DNA of 64,000 nt. Origin: an uncultured Eubacteriales bacterium. GTDB taxonomy: Bacteria; Bacillota; Clostridia; Christensenellales; QALW01. Shown here one piece after another: positions 8,572-16,438 of the stretch; positions within the stretch are counted from its first letter, which is position 1, and every line of letters starts with the position of its first letter. The position numbers were made by a program, and so were the translations under genes. The notes under the pieces were generated by a model. The model was not told where the DNA came from and ran no database searches. It saw only the letters and a list, made by a program, of their open reading frames with translations. The DNA is taken from positions 1 through 64,000 of the forward strand of contig URIR01000001.1 of the NCBI GenBank assembly GCA_900547955.1. Reading direction: 5' to 3'.

Positions 8572-10323
8572 TTAAACGTCATTTGAGAATTCATCTATAA
8601 TCAATGAACATATTTGAGATGTATCGTTATCGTTCATTGAGAATACTGGCAAATTAAATTGTTGTTCTAGCTCGTTCTTTATTCTTGAATATTCATTATT
8701 ATCAACCTGTTCAATTTTATATCCAATCCCCGAAAGTGTAGCAATTGCTTTCATCGGGAAAACAACAATGGCTTTTACTTTACCCTCGTCAATGGAATTC
8801 AAAAAATCAATTGTCTTTTTTATGTAATCAAAGTCATCATGCGGGTTGACACACAAAATAAAAACATCTGGTAAAGTACCCAACAAAAATGAATATTGTG
8901 ATATCGCAAATTCATTGATATGTGAATTGTTGTAATGAATAACACCAGATTGACAACCAGTTATTATAATATCTTTTTGTTTGAGCTGTACCTCAAAGAT
9001 CATTTCATTTAGCGTTGCAATGTATTCGGATGGACTTAGATTAAGATTCGCATGATATCCAAAATGAAATACATAATCAGCATTAAATAAGTATCCTGAG
9101 GGTTCTGTTATGATAGAACCAACATCATACCCTAACTGTGTTAGTTGATATATAATTTTTTGTTGCATCGTAAATTTCCCCTGTTTTGAACTTGTTCCAA
9201 CAACCCCAACAACAGGAATAGTGACTTTGTATAATTTTAAGTCGTTTTCAATAGGCACATTGTTTTTTTCTATGTACGGATAGTAAATCGATTCATCAGA
9301 TAAAGGGAGCGGTTCAAAAGAGTAAACATTTTTTCCAAAATACTTGGATTTACTTAGTATTTCCTCAACATAATTTCGTCTGGTTAACGCTGTTAAATCG
9401 GAAACACAAGACAATATAATGGTATCAAAGTTTTCTTGCCAGTCAATATCATCAAATGATTTCACTATTTCGCCAAATATAGATTTTCCTACTTTTCCAG
9501 ACAATCTATCATCATATGCACCAACCAGTTCGAAATTCAATTTATCTTTAAAACGCAATAATGCATGACTTTCCTTATTAATAGGAAATACTATAGCTCT
9601 GCGTATATTAAAATTAGGCTTAATAAATTTTTTGCGCTTTTTTAGTGATATTGTTTTTGAACAAATAGAATGAATCATCGGAACAACATCAGAATAATAT
9701 CCAACTTTCGCCGCTAACAATCCGCTAATATGTGCACAAGCAAAGCTTGTGCCTTTGATAATTGTTTTTGTATTTAGCCATAGGGTTCGATAATATCTAT
9801 CAGATACTAAAAGATTAAATTTCCCATTTTCAACATATATTATTTCATCTTTTTTAACATCATTTTTTACATCTACTCCAACAACACTATCGAGAGCTGC
9901 CGGGAAAGAAACAGCGCCATTGTTATCGAATGCAGAAACAATGATAACACCTTTTTTTGTTAATTTCGAACAAATATCATTTATTGCAGTATAATCATAT
10001 AAATAGGTAACTCCTGCACTAATATTAATTATATCTATTTCAATATTTTTATAGATAAATTCTAGTACTTTTACAAGACCAGATTCATCTACATTTAATT
10101 CATTGTTACAGATTCTAAATATAGTTATATCTATATTTTTGTTTGTATTCCAAAGAATATATGAAACAGCTGTTCCGTGTCCTACGAAATCTTCTATTAA
10201 AGTTTTGTGGATTTCCCATCCAGACGTGCCTTGATAAAGTGCATATGAATCAATCACACAACTGCTTACAGGAGATAACGGAGATAACCCCGTGTCTATC
10301 ACAGCAACCCTGGCATTTCTCAC
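8572..10323 (-). CDS. Subtilase (S8) fused to a P-loop peptide-maturation domain
   Basis: A 583-residue two-domain protein. Residues 1-205 are an S8 subtilisin-like protease with a complete triad: Asp10 in VIDTG, His49 in GHGTAV and Ser193 in GTSFACAH. DNNG at 133-136 fits the oxyanion Asn. No signal peptide or propeptide precedes it, so it should act in the cytoplasm. Residues 241-583 form a second domain starting RAIVFPINKES. It has a P-loop-like GVVGTSSKQGKFT at 372-384, and overall resembles DUF1611-type and, from memory, the TIGR04066 peptide-maturation family. Without a C39 domain in the exporters, this protease is the natural candidate for leader removal. The start is a GTG at 10323 after GAGGTGAGG. 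It sits 35 nt after the B12-type radical SAM gene and 13 nt before the carrier protein start. Confidence 0.75.
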   Translation of the reverse strand: MRNARVAVIDTGLSPLSPVSSCVIDSYALYQGTSGWEIHKTLIEDFVGHGTAVSYILWNTNKNIDITIFRICNNELNVDESGLVKVLEFIYKNIEIDIINISAGVTYLYDYTAINDICSKLTKKGVIIVSAFDNNGAVSFPAALDSVVGVDVKNDVKKDEIIYVENGKFNLLVSDRYYRTLWLNTKTIIKGTSFACAHISGLLAAKVGYYSDVVPMIHSICSKTISLKKRKKFIKPNFNIRRAIVFPINKESHALLRFKDKLNFELVGAYDDRLSGKVGKSIFGEIVKSFDDIDWQENFDTIILSCVSDLTALTRRNYVEEILSKSKYFGKNVYSFEPLPLSDESIYYPYIEKNNVPIENDLKLYKVTIPVVGVVGTSSKQGKFTMQQKIIYQLTQLGYDVGSIITEPSGYLFNADYVFHFGYHANLNLSPSEYIATLNEMIFEVQLKQKDIIITGCQSGVIHYNNSHINEFAISQYSFLLGTLPDVFILCVNPHDDFDYIKKTIDFLNSIDEGKVKAIVVFPMKAIATLSGIGYKIEQVDNNEYSRIKNELEQQFNLPVFSMNDNDTSQICSLIIDEFSNDV

Positions 10324-10358
10324 CAGACCTCACCTCATCAAAATCTAATTTAAATGAT

Positions 10359-11972
10359 TTACCCGAAAATTGGTTTGTAATAAATAAGCTGATCAATTTT
10401 TGCCAATTCGATTAATACTCTTTGTTGTATTCCCTTTAACTTCTTTTCAAGACTACAGTAACTTTCTAAAAACTGTGCAGTTTTTATATCAACCTGAATA
10501 TGTATATTACTATCATCTAAAGAATTTATAATAAACATAAATATATTGTAAGAAAACTCGTTGACAGCATTTAGCCATTCATAATATGCTTTATCATATT
10601 TCTTTATTAACGAGTCATATCCATAATAATGATAATATCGATTTCTCAAGAATTCTGTTCCATTATCGTTTGGTATTGATATTTTTTTATACACTTTAAT
10701 TACTAAGGTATATATTTTTTGAACCTCTTCATTAACAAAATTATAATTGAATTTGTATTTTAAAGCATCACATAAAGGCAGCAAGCCAAGGTGAAAAGGG
10801 AATAAACAATCCAAATCAATTTTTGTACTTATTGAAGTTAATGAATTGGCAGTTAATTTACTGGCAATAATATACGGATTTAAATATAACCTTAAATCTC
10901 TAAAAGTTTGTATGTTATTGCGTAGACCATCAATAGTTGAATAGGGGTTAAAATTAATAAAACCATACTCCACTTTAACAAAATAATCATTGGTTAACTC
11001 GGTAAATACTTCCAATAAATTAATACATTTGTTAATCGACTGCAGACCAGCCCGTTTTCTATACAATCTTAAATCGGATTCGTTAAAGCTTTCAATGCCT
11101 ATAAATATCTTTCCGAGTCCATAATTTTTTAGACTTATTAAACTTTGAACAACCGCTTCGTTTATTTGTTCGGCTCTAATGTTGAAAGTAAACTGAATCC
11201 AGTAGTCCTTTTTTGATAGTGCATCATATAATTTATTTAGCCTGTTAACTACATCATTTGAAGAAACGAAAGTTGGATCAGAAAAACAAATAAATTTACA
11301 TTGATATTTTTCAACCAAATAATCAATTTCTTTTATAATGCTTTCAATACTTCTACATCTTACACAATTTACACCATTGTTTGAATAAAGACTATTTCTA
11401 TCACAAAATGTACAATACCCCTCACAACCTCGTGAACCGTAAACATGAAAATAATTTGATCCTTGATAATCAAAGTCCCTATTAGGAAAAGGTAATTTGT
11501 CTATATCAGCCAATGGTCTTGGCTTGTTTACAATAATCTTACCATTTTCTTTGAATGCAATTCCTTTGCAATATTTAACTTCTTTCCCATTAAGAAATAG
11601 GTTTGATAGCTCAATGAGCGTCTCTTCATATTCGCCTAAAATTGCAACATCAATTTGCGGAATCTCATTCAAAAGTTCTTTATAATGACGGTTGACCAAT
11701 GTATGACATATAACTATTTTAGCGTATTTGTTAGCGTATTTAATTTCATTACATATTTTTACCAATAAATCATAACATCCATAGGAAAGAAAAATCACAA
11801 ACAATTCAATATTTTCTTTTTTTATCAACTGTAGTGTTCTATCAAGATTGCTGCTTTCTATTTTTTGCACATAAATATCATTATTGATACTTTGAAGCGC
11901 GGCTATTCCATATGCAACTTCTAAGCAATGCAATTCATTATTAGAAAAATATATTGCGCCTATGCTTTTCAC
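10359..11972 (-). CDS. B12-binding-type radical SAM protein
   Basis: A 537-residue protein with an N-terminal Rossmann-like B12-binding-type domain (about 1-150), then CEGYCTFC (Cys183, Cys187, Cys190), the radical SAM cluster motif. ILGEYEETL and PLADIDKLPFPNRD between the domains are typical of the B12-binding radical SAM superfamily. I do not see a DxHxxG cobalamin ligand motif, so cobalamin may bind base-off or not at all. Related enzymes methylate unreactive carbons or do other radical chemistry in RiPP and lipid pathways. It is the first gene of the minus-strand set, with a GTG start after AAAAGGAGTAAGTTT, so it is probably the first enzyme made. Its substrate is unknown; the precursor peptide is the natural guess. 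Confidence 0.75.
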   Translation of the reverse strand: MKSIGAIYFSNNELHCLEVAYGIAALQSINNDIYVQKIESSNLDRTLQLIKKENIELFVIFLSYGCYDLLVKICNEIKYANKYAKIVICHTLVNRHYKELLNEIPQIDVAILGEYEETLIELSNLFLNGKEVKYCKGIAFKENGKIIVNKPRPLADIDKLPFPNRDFDYQGSNYFHVYGSRGCEGYCTFCDRNSLYSNNGVNCVRCRSIESIIKEIDYLVEKYQCKFICFSDPTFVSSNDVVNRLNKLYDALSKKDYWIQFTFNIRAEQINEAVVQSLISLKNYGLGKIFIGIESFNESDLRLYRKRAGLQSINKCINLLEVFTELTNDYFVKVEYGFINFNPYSTIDGLRNNIQTFRDLRLYLNPYIIASKLTANSLTSISTKIDLDCLFPFHLGLLPLCDALKYKFNYNFVNEEVQKIYTLVIKVYKKISIPNDNGTEFLRNRYYHYYGYDSLIKKYDKAYYEWLNAVNEFSYNIFMFIINSLDDSNIHIQVDIKTAQFLESYCSLEKKLKGIQQRVLIELAKIDQLIYYKPIFG

Positions 11973-12643
11973 AAACTTACTCCTTTTAATTATTGTTTAT
12001 AGCCGCATTCTACTATAGAACGAATTCTCCCAATTTCACACTCTCTACAAACCATGAATTTAAAAAGACTTTTTAGTACTCACTCGAACACAAAAAGCGA
12101 AACAAGGTACAAATAAATACTATGATTCATGTCGCTCATAAATTTTATAGAAAATGAATAGAATAAACATAAGAAACTATAACTGCTATTATATGATAAA
12201 ATTTGAACATATTTTTGACGTCCCATTTGTTGTTACGTTCTTTTATCTTTTCTATTCATCTCCCTTTGGAATATTGCGTGAAAAATATTACTCATCTCCA
12301 TTAGACTATCACACATTTTTTCAAATGTCAATATTTAATTTTAAAATTTGCGGCTATATTATATATAAATTTCATTATATCTTTTGTCTAACATGTCGCA
12401 GTTTTGCTCTATCAAAAAACTAATAATTTGCACCATATTCATAAATTTAATCGTATAAATATATTTTGTTGAATATATTTTATTAGAAATACCGTGAAAC
12501 TTCCGATATCTCGCCTGAGAATCTGCAAAAGGTAATCAATAATTTGTTATCATCTGTTTTTATCGCTACATTTTTAATTAACATTGAGAGTGTATAAGTT
12601 TCACCATCTTAAGTTGCCCCTTGCCATTCAGTAACAATTTTTT
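11973..12643. other. AT-rich intergenic region upstream of the RiPP-type cluster
   Basis: About 670 very AT-rich nt. It contains the candidate operon promoter. A 21-codon minus-strand ORF (11990-12055, MVCRECEIGRIRSI followed by VECGYKQ) has no ribosome binding site. An 89-codon plus-strand frame at 12154-12423 has biased AT-rich composition and no RBS. I do not support either as a gene. Confidence 0.4.
12012..12039 (-). promoter_or_regulatory. Candidate promoter of the RiPP-type operon
   Basis: Minus-strand GTGAAA (12034-12039), a 16-nt spacer and TATAGT (12012-12017) lie 40-70 nt upstream of the first gene. The -10 box matches at 5 of 6, the -35 only weakly. Confidence 0.35.
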
Positions 12644-13015
12644 CTATGTTCTTTGTTTTACTTGTACCTTATATATTAATTGCTTTTTGATCGTGCCATA
12701 TAAATCATAACCTGCAAAAATAAAATTTTTATCAGGTACAGTCGATAAAGAATTAAAGTAAACAATTATAATTTGTGGAATAGTTTCTACTACATAACAA
12801 TCTTTATCTATTTTAGCTAGAATCATTTCCTGTATAAAACCAATTATTAGCTTCCCAAGTAATGAAGAAGCGTCTCCACAAGTGGGTATTCCTGTACCAT
12901 TAAGACATAAGGAAGTTTTATCGATAGAATTTGTGGTATGTATGCCAATGCGCTGAACCGCTTTTCCTTCAACTGTTTGTGTATTTGTATATGTTGTACA
13001 CTCGTGTTCAATCAA
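12644..13015 (-). CDS. Hypothetical protein, possibly decayed
   Basis: A 123-codon open frame starting with TTG inside the tail of a decayed methylase; its first residues (LLIEHEC) match the end of that enzyme, so the start is doubtful. The remainder (SIDKTSLCLNGTGIPTCG and onward) is not recognised. No ribosome binding site is seen. It may be a C-terminal replacement after a rearrangement, or a fragment of another gene. Low confidence that it makes a protein. Confidence 0.25.
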   Translation of the reverse strand: MIEHECTTYTNTQTVEGKAVQRIGIHTTNSIDKTSLCLNGTGIPTCGDASSLLGKLIIGFIQEMILAKIDKDCYVVETIPQIIIVYFNSLSTVPDKNFIFAGYDLYGTIKKQLIYKVQVKQRT

Positions 13016-13699
13016 TAAGAAGTTATCTTTCTCACACTACTCGTTTTCCAATACCACGTTGCTTTACAATTGTGTTGTTCTTTAATAATCAATTCTTTCA
13101 GTTTAAATCCAGCATTTTGGAAAATTCCCATAACTTCAAAAGACATCGGGATCATACAGCCTTTTTGACGGGTATCTCCCATTAAAACAGCACAAAACTT
13201 GTCTTTTTTTAATATACGGTAGCTTTCAGCAGCATTTCCTCAATAAAGTCTTTGACTTTCAGATTAGACAAATTTTCTGCGATGTCCTTGCTGTATTTGA
13301 TAATATCAGCATGAGGCGGGTGGGTAAAGATAAGGTCAATACTACCGCTCTAAATAAAATCCAAGTGCCTTGCCTTTGCGAATATAAACCTTACTGTTTG
13401 CACCCTTGTGTTCAAAATCAATTTTAATTCTGCATCTATCAAGAGCAACATCGTTCACATCAACGCTGATGATATCACTCAGTAAACTGATCAAGTACTA
13501 AATCTCCCTCTTCCGAATATCGAAGTGATATATTCTTGGAATATAGGGCGACCAATTCCCACTCCATTTTGCATCGTGAGTCGCACAGTCGCCACGATTG
13601 GGAAAAGACCAGTATGTAGTAATTTCCGGTTCTGAATCTTCTGGCTCTGATTTTGTTGTTTTCTTTGCCGTTATTTGAAGACCTCGCTAATGATTCCAT
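13016..13699 (-). pseudogene. Decayed second DNA adenine methylase of a DpnII-like system
   Basis: Pieces of an M.DpnIIB-like methyltransferase occur in several frames. In order they are YWSFPNRGDCATHDAKW and NWSPYIPR; then RYSEEGDLVLDQFT (start of SAM motif I); then SVDVNDVALDRCRIKIDF; then DLIFTHPPHADIIKYSKDI (catalytic motif, here THPP); then SYRILKKDKFC and VLMGDTR. At least three frameshifts and in-frame stops separate them. The GSGTT part of motif I is deleted after DQFT. The first ATG (13699) overlaps the end of the endonuclease gene, as expected for an operon. The gene cannot give an active enzyme. In DpnII-type systems the second methylase acts also on single-stranded DNA, so its loss may be tolerated while the Dam-type enzyme stays intact. 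Confidence 0.8.
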
Positions 13700-14549
13700 T
13701 CTCCAAATCCTTGATGTTGTAAATATGTTCCATTACGTCAAAAGTTTCTTCAAGGTTGTTTCGGGCGCTTGTCCATCCTTTACCATCCGTAAACCATACA
13801 AAAGTGAATCCATCAATAGTATCCGTTTCAAGAGCAAGAGTCTTATAGCTGCGAGCCGTTTCGTTGAGTTTACTGCCTCCGCTTCCATAAAAGTTGGTTT
13901 CAATGCCATAAATCATGCTGGGAGTTTTTATAACGAAGTCAAACCGCTTTTCCATTTTGCCTTGATTGGATATAGCAGAGAGATCGATATCCCATTTTGC
14001 GGTGATTTGGTGTATGTACATTTCCTTGAAGTAGGTTGTGTCTTTTACAAACTTTGCTTTCTTGATAAAGCTTTCAACTAAATCTTCCATCAAATGCCCG
14101 CCACGATTTTTACGACCGTTAGAATCCAATCCTGTCTCTACACCTGTAACATAGTCAACAAGATTATTGATGATGTGATTTTCCAGTAAGTCAAATAACC
14201 CTGTATGCTCCATAAAATAAGCATAACGCTCATAATGCGCATAGCTATTCGGAGAGTATTTTCCAAAGTTAAATTTGTACAGATAACCACCGTTTTCATC
14301 TTGACAATATATTTCATTAGCTCTGACTGCCAAAAGCAGAGGAATACATTTCAAAGCTTCAGGATACTTCTTGATTAAAGTTTTGAAATCTTCTTTAATG
14401 CTCTTAGAGCCAATAAGAGAATTCAGGATATTCAGTTCAACCTTTATATTATCGATATTGCGGTGAACTTTTTCAAAGTCTATGTAATAGCGGTAGTCTG
14501 CTATGCTATCACGGAAACTTGATAACCATTCGTTGAAATTTCTCACCAT
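13671..14549 (-). CDS. Type II restriction endonuclease, DpnII/MboI family
   Basis: A 292-residue protein matching the DpnII family. NRGGHLMEDLVESFIKK is near the middle. RFDFVIKTPSMIYGIETNFY followed by GSGGSKLNE has the family's conserved acidic residues, presumably the metal-binding catalytic centre. DpnII enzymes cut unmethylated GATC. I chose the ATG at 14549, preceded by AAGGAGATAAT; the open frame extends 21 codons upstream into the previous gene. It is the third gene of a minus-strand set (methylase, unknown protein, endonuclease, decayed methylase). The frame is intact, so the enzyme may be active, protected by the upstream Dam-type methylase. GATC specificity is inferred from family. 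Confidence 0.82.
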   Translation of the reverse strand: MVRNFNEWLSSFRDSIADYRYYIDFEKVHRNIDNIKVELNILNSLIGSKSIKEDFKTLIKKYPEALKCIPLLLAVRANEIYCQDENGGYLYKFNFGKYSPNSYAHYERYAYFMEHTGLFDLLENHIINNLVDYVTGVETGLDSNGRKNRGGHLMEDLVESFIKKAKFVKDTTYFKEMYIHQITAKWDIDLSAISNQGKMEKRFDFVIKTPSMIYGIETNFYGSGGSKLNETARSYKTLALETDTIDGFTFVWFTDGKGWTSARNNLEETFDVMEHIYNIKDLENGIISEVFK

Positions 14550-14550
14550 A

Positions 14551-15087
14551 TTATCTCCTTCTTCCCCCAAATCCTGCCGTAGATATGATTTTAAATATAT
14601 CACGGTCTGCATCTAATAGCTCCTCGATAATGTTTCCAAACATATAGGCATCGGCACGATTGGTCTTTTCCTGTACAGCCAATAATTCCATCAAAACATA
14701 AAGAAACTCAACATCATATTCACCAAAAGCATTTAAGCTGAAAAACTGAGCAATATCAATGTCGTTTTCGCCATTTTTGATTAGTGCCTTTAGCGTTTCA
14801 TAATCATTATTGGTTAGTGGAACACAAGATTTCCAGCAATTTTGAATAGCCAGCAAATATCTCTTTGCAAGAATTTCATTCCCCTGCATTTTCATCAATA
14901 CATCTACTACCCAATGAATGTGCTTAGGAGTACGGATACGTGTACTGTCTTTTTTGTACTTGATTACAATATCAAATTGCGATAAATTCCCTTGAAAAAC
15001 ATAGATAATATAATCTGTAAAGATAAATTCTATAATCGCTTTTTTAGTATCGTTTTCGATAAGTTGACTTCCTTTTCTGATTTCCAT
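14551..15087 (-). CDS. Unknown protein inside the DpnII-like restriction operon
   Basis: A 178-residue protein that I do not recognise. It is mostly helical in appearance, with no membrane segment and no metal motif. It starts MEIRKGSQLIENDTKK and ends with the basic GFGGRRR. It lies between the Dam-type methylase (11 nt upstream) and the endonuclease (start 2 nt away), so it is clearly co-expressed with both. Possible roles are a control protein, an endonuclease partner or an unrelated cargo gene, none of which the sequence decides. The classical DpnII operon has no such gene between its methylase and endonuclease. Confidence 0.65.
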   Translation of the reverse strand: MEIRKGSQLIENDTKKAIIEFIFTDYIIYVFQGNLSQFDIVIKYKKDSTRIRTPKHIHWVVDVLMKMQGNEILAKRYLLAIQNCWKSCVPLTNNDYETLKALIKNGENDIDIAQFFSLNAFGEYDVEFLYVLMELLAVQEKTNRADAYMFGNIIEELLDADRDIFKIISTAGFGGRRR

Positions 15088-15098
15088 ATATAAACCCC

Positions 15099-16169
15099 TT
15101 AAAAATTAGAAATAAGCAATTCCTTGATTTTACCCCTTGCCTCGCTGTTGCAGTTAATCATACGGGTAGCTTCAACACGCTTGATTCTATGAGACGAATA
15201 AATGTTATCGAAGAAGTTATCTTCGGTGTTAGAATTCTTGGGATCGGAATTGCTAATTACGACCTTTGCACCTTTTCTGTGCATATTATCAACGAATTTT
15301 GCGAGCTCAATCTGTTTTTCATCGTTAAACAAATTTTCCGTGTATGCAGTAAAGCTCGCAGTATCTGTTATGGGGCGATATGGAGGGTCAAAATAAACGA
15401 AAGTATTGGCATCAATGAAAGCAGCTGATTCTCTATAGTCTCCGCACACAATGTTTACCGTTTGCAGTTTTTCTGACACCGCTCTGAGATTTTCTTCATC
15501 ACAAATCGAAGGATTTTTGTAAGCTCCCATAGGTACATTAAACAAGCCTTTTTTATTGACTCGGTATAAGCCGTTAAAGCAAGTTTTATTAAGAAAAATC
15601 ATCAACGCTGCCTTTTCAATATTTACAATCTCGTTTCCATTGACTTTCAAATTATTAAAACGCTCCCGCTTTGCCAAGTAATATGCTTTGCGATGCTCCG
15701 TATCCATTGGAACAAACTCACTTTGCATGATTGCAAGCGTAAAAACAAGATCATATATGTCGTCACGAATAATGCGATAGGCATTAATTAGTTCTGCATT
15801 AATGTCGCTGATATACACTTCCTTCAAATCGTACTTGCTTAAAATATCAAAAAGCACGGCGCCACCGCCTACAAATGGCTCGGCATACTTAGTAATTTTT
15901 TTATGTCCAAAGGGATAGTACTTTTCAATTTCGGACAGAAGCTGTCCTTTGCCACCCGCCCATTTTAAGAACGGTTTAACTTTACCACTATCCTGTTGCA
16001 AATATCGAGTAGTCCTCGCATCGATTGGTTTTTCTGCCGTAGTAGGTATGAGCCACGTATTACCCACCATTTTGGCATTAGCTATTCTGTTCTCCGAACA
16101 AAGAATAGCAACGCGTCTTTGTGATACCCCCCATTTATCAGCAGCTTCTCTTGCGGACATGTATTCCAT
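15099..16169 (-). CDS. DNA adenine methyltransferase (Dam/M.DpnIIA type) with N-terminal wHTH
   Basis: A 356-residue D12-class N6-adenine methylase. FLKWAGGKGQLL (about 67-78) and EPFVGGGAVLF form the SAM site, and VYFDPPYRP is the catalytic DPPY motif. The target should be GATC, as for Dam and M.DpnIIA. Residues 1-55 form an added excisionase/MerR-like helix-turn-helix: SAREAADKWGVSQRRVAIL followed by NTWLIP. Ordinary Dam enzymes lack this domain; it could serve autoregulation. A perfect inverted repeat lies in the promoter just upstream (16201-16216). The ATG follows AGGAGGCACGTT. It heads the restriction operon and protects host DNA. Confidence 0.85.
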   Translation of the reverse strand: MEYMSAREAADKWGVSQRRVAILCSENRIANAKMVGNTWLIPTTAEKPIDARTTRYLQQDSGKVKPFLKWAGGKGQLLSEIEKYYPFGHKKITKYAEPFVGGGAVLFDILSKYDLKEVYISDINAELINAYRIIRDDIYDLVFTLAIMQSEFVPMDTEHRKAYYLAKRERFNNLKVNGNEIVNIEKAALMIFLNKTCFNGLYRVNKKGLFNVPMGAYKNPSICDEENLRAVSEKLQTVNIVCGDYRESAAFIDANTFVYFDPPYRPITDTASFTAYTENLFNDEKQIELAKFVDNMHRKGAKVVISNSDPKNSNTEDNFFDNIYSSHRIKRVEATRMINCNSEARGKIKELLISNF

Positions 16170-16195
16170 AACGTGCCTCCTGTTTTAACGATAAT

Positions 16196-16224
16196 ATTAT
16201 ATTCGAAATCTCGAATAATAGCAA
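16196..16224 (-). promoter_or_regulatory. Promoter with embedded palindromic operator for the restriction operon
   Basis: Minus-strand TTGCTA (16219-16224), 17-nt spacer, TATAAT (16196-16201). The spacer is almost filled by the inverted repeat ATTCGAAATCTCGAAT (16201-16216), a perfect 6-bp palindrome with a 4-nt centre. A dimeric repressor bound there would block RNA polymerase. The wHTH-carrying methylase encoded 27 nt downstream is the obvious candidate. Confidence 0.65.
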
Positions 16225-16275
16225 TACTGATTTTCTAAAAGCCACAAATAATTTTCATTTTGACTTTAAGCTATA

Positions 16276-16437
16276 TGTTGCCAAGACAAGGGCATTGTAC
16301 ATTGTGGGGAGTGCCCGGATATTCCGTGCGAATTATTGACGCAATATTCCTGTGCTCCTGAGCATGGTGATACTCCTCGGAGCGCCAGAATTGAGCAGTG
16401 CAAGCGGTGGTATGCCGAGCCGAAAGGAGAAAGATAA
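16276..16437 (+). pseudogene. C-terminal fragment of a DUF3795-like gene
   Basis: One plus-strand frame reads HCGECPDIPCELL and later PRSARIEQCKRWYAEPKGER before a TAA. This matches the Cys-rich C-terminus of small DUF3795 zinc-binding-type proteins. No N-terminal half or start codon is present, so only the tail remains. Confidence 0.45.
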
Positions 16438-16438
16438 A

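Noticed and set aside
8301..8594. Longer start of the acyl-carrier-like protein at 8594
   Set aside because: The first 12 codons cover the AAAGGAGATATACAT site and overlap the protease stop; the ATG at 8558 is far better placed.
12154..12423. 89-codon plus-strand open frame upstream of the RiPP-type cluster
   Set aside because: AT-rich sequence, Phe/Ile/Tyr-biased composition, no ribosome binding site and no recognisable domain; it looks like a chance frame.
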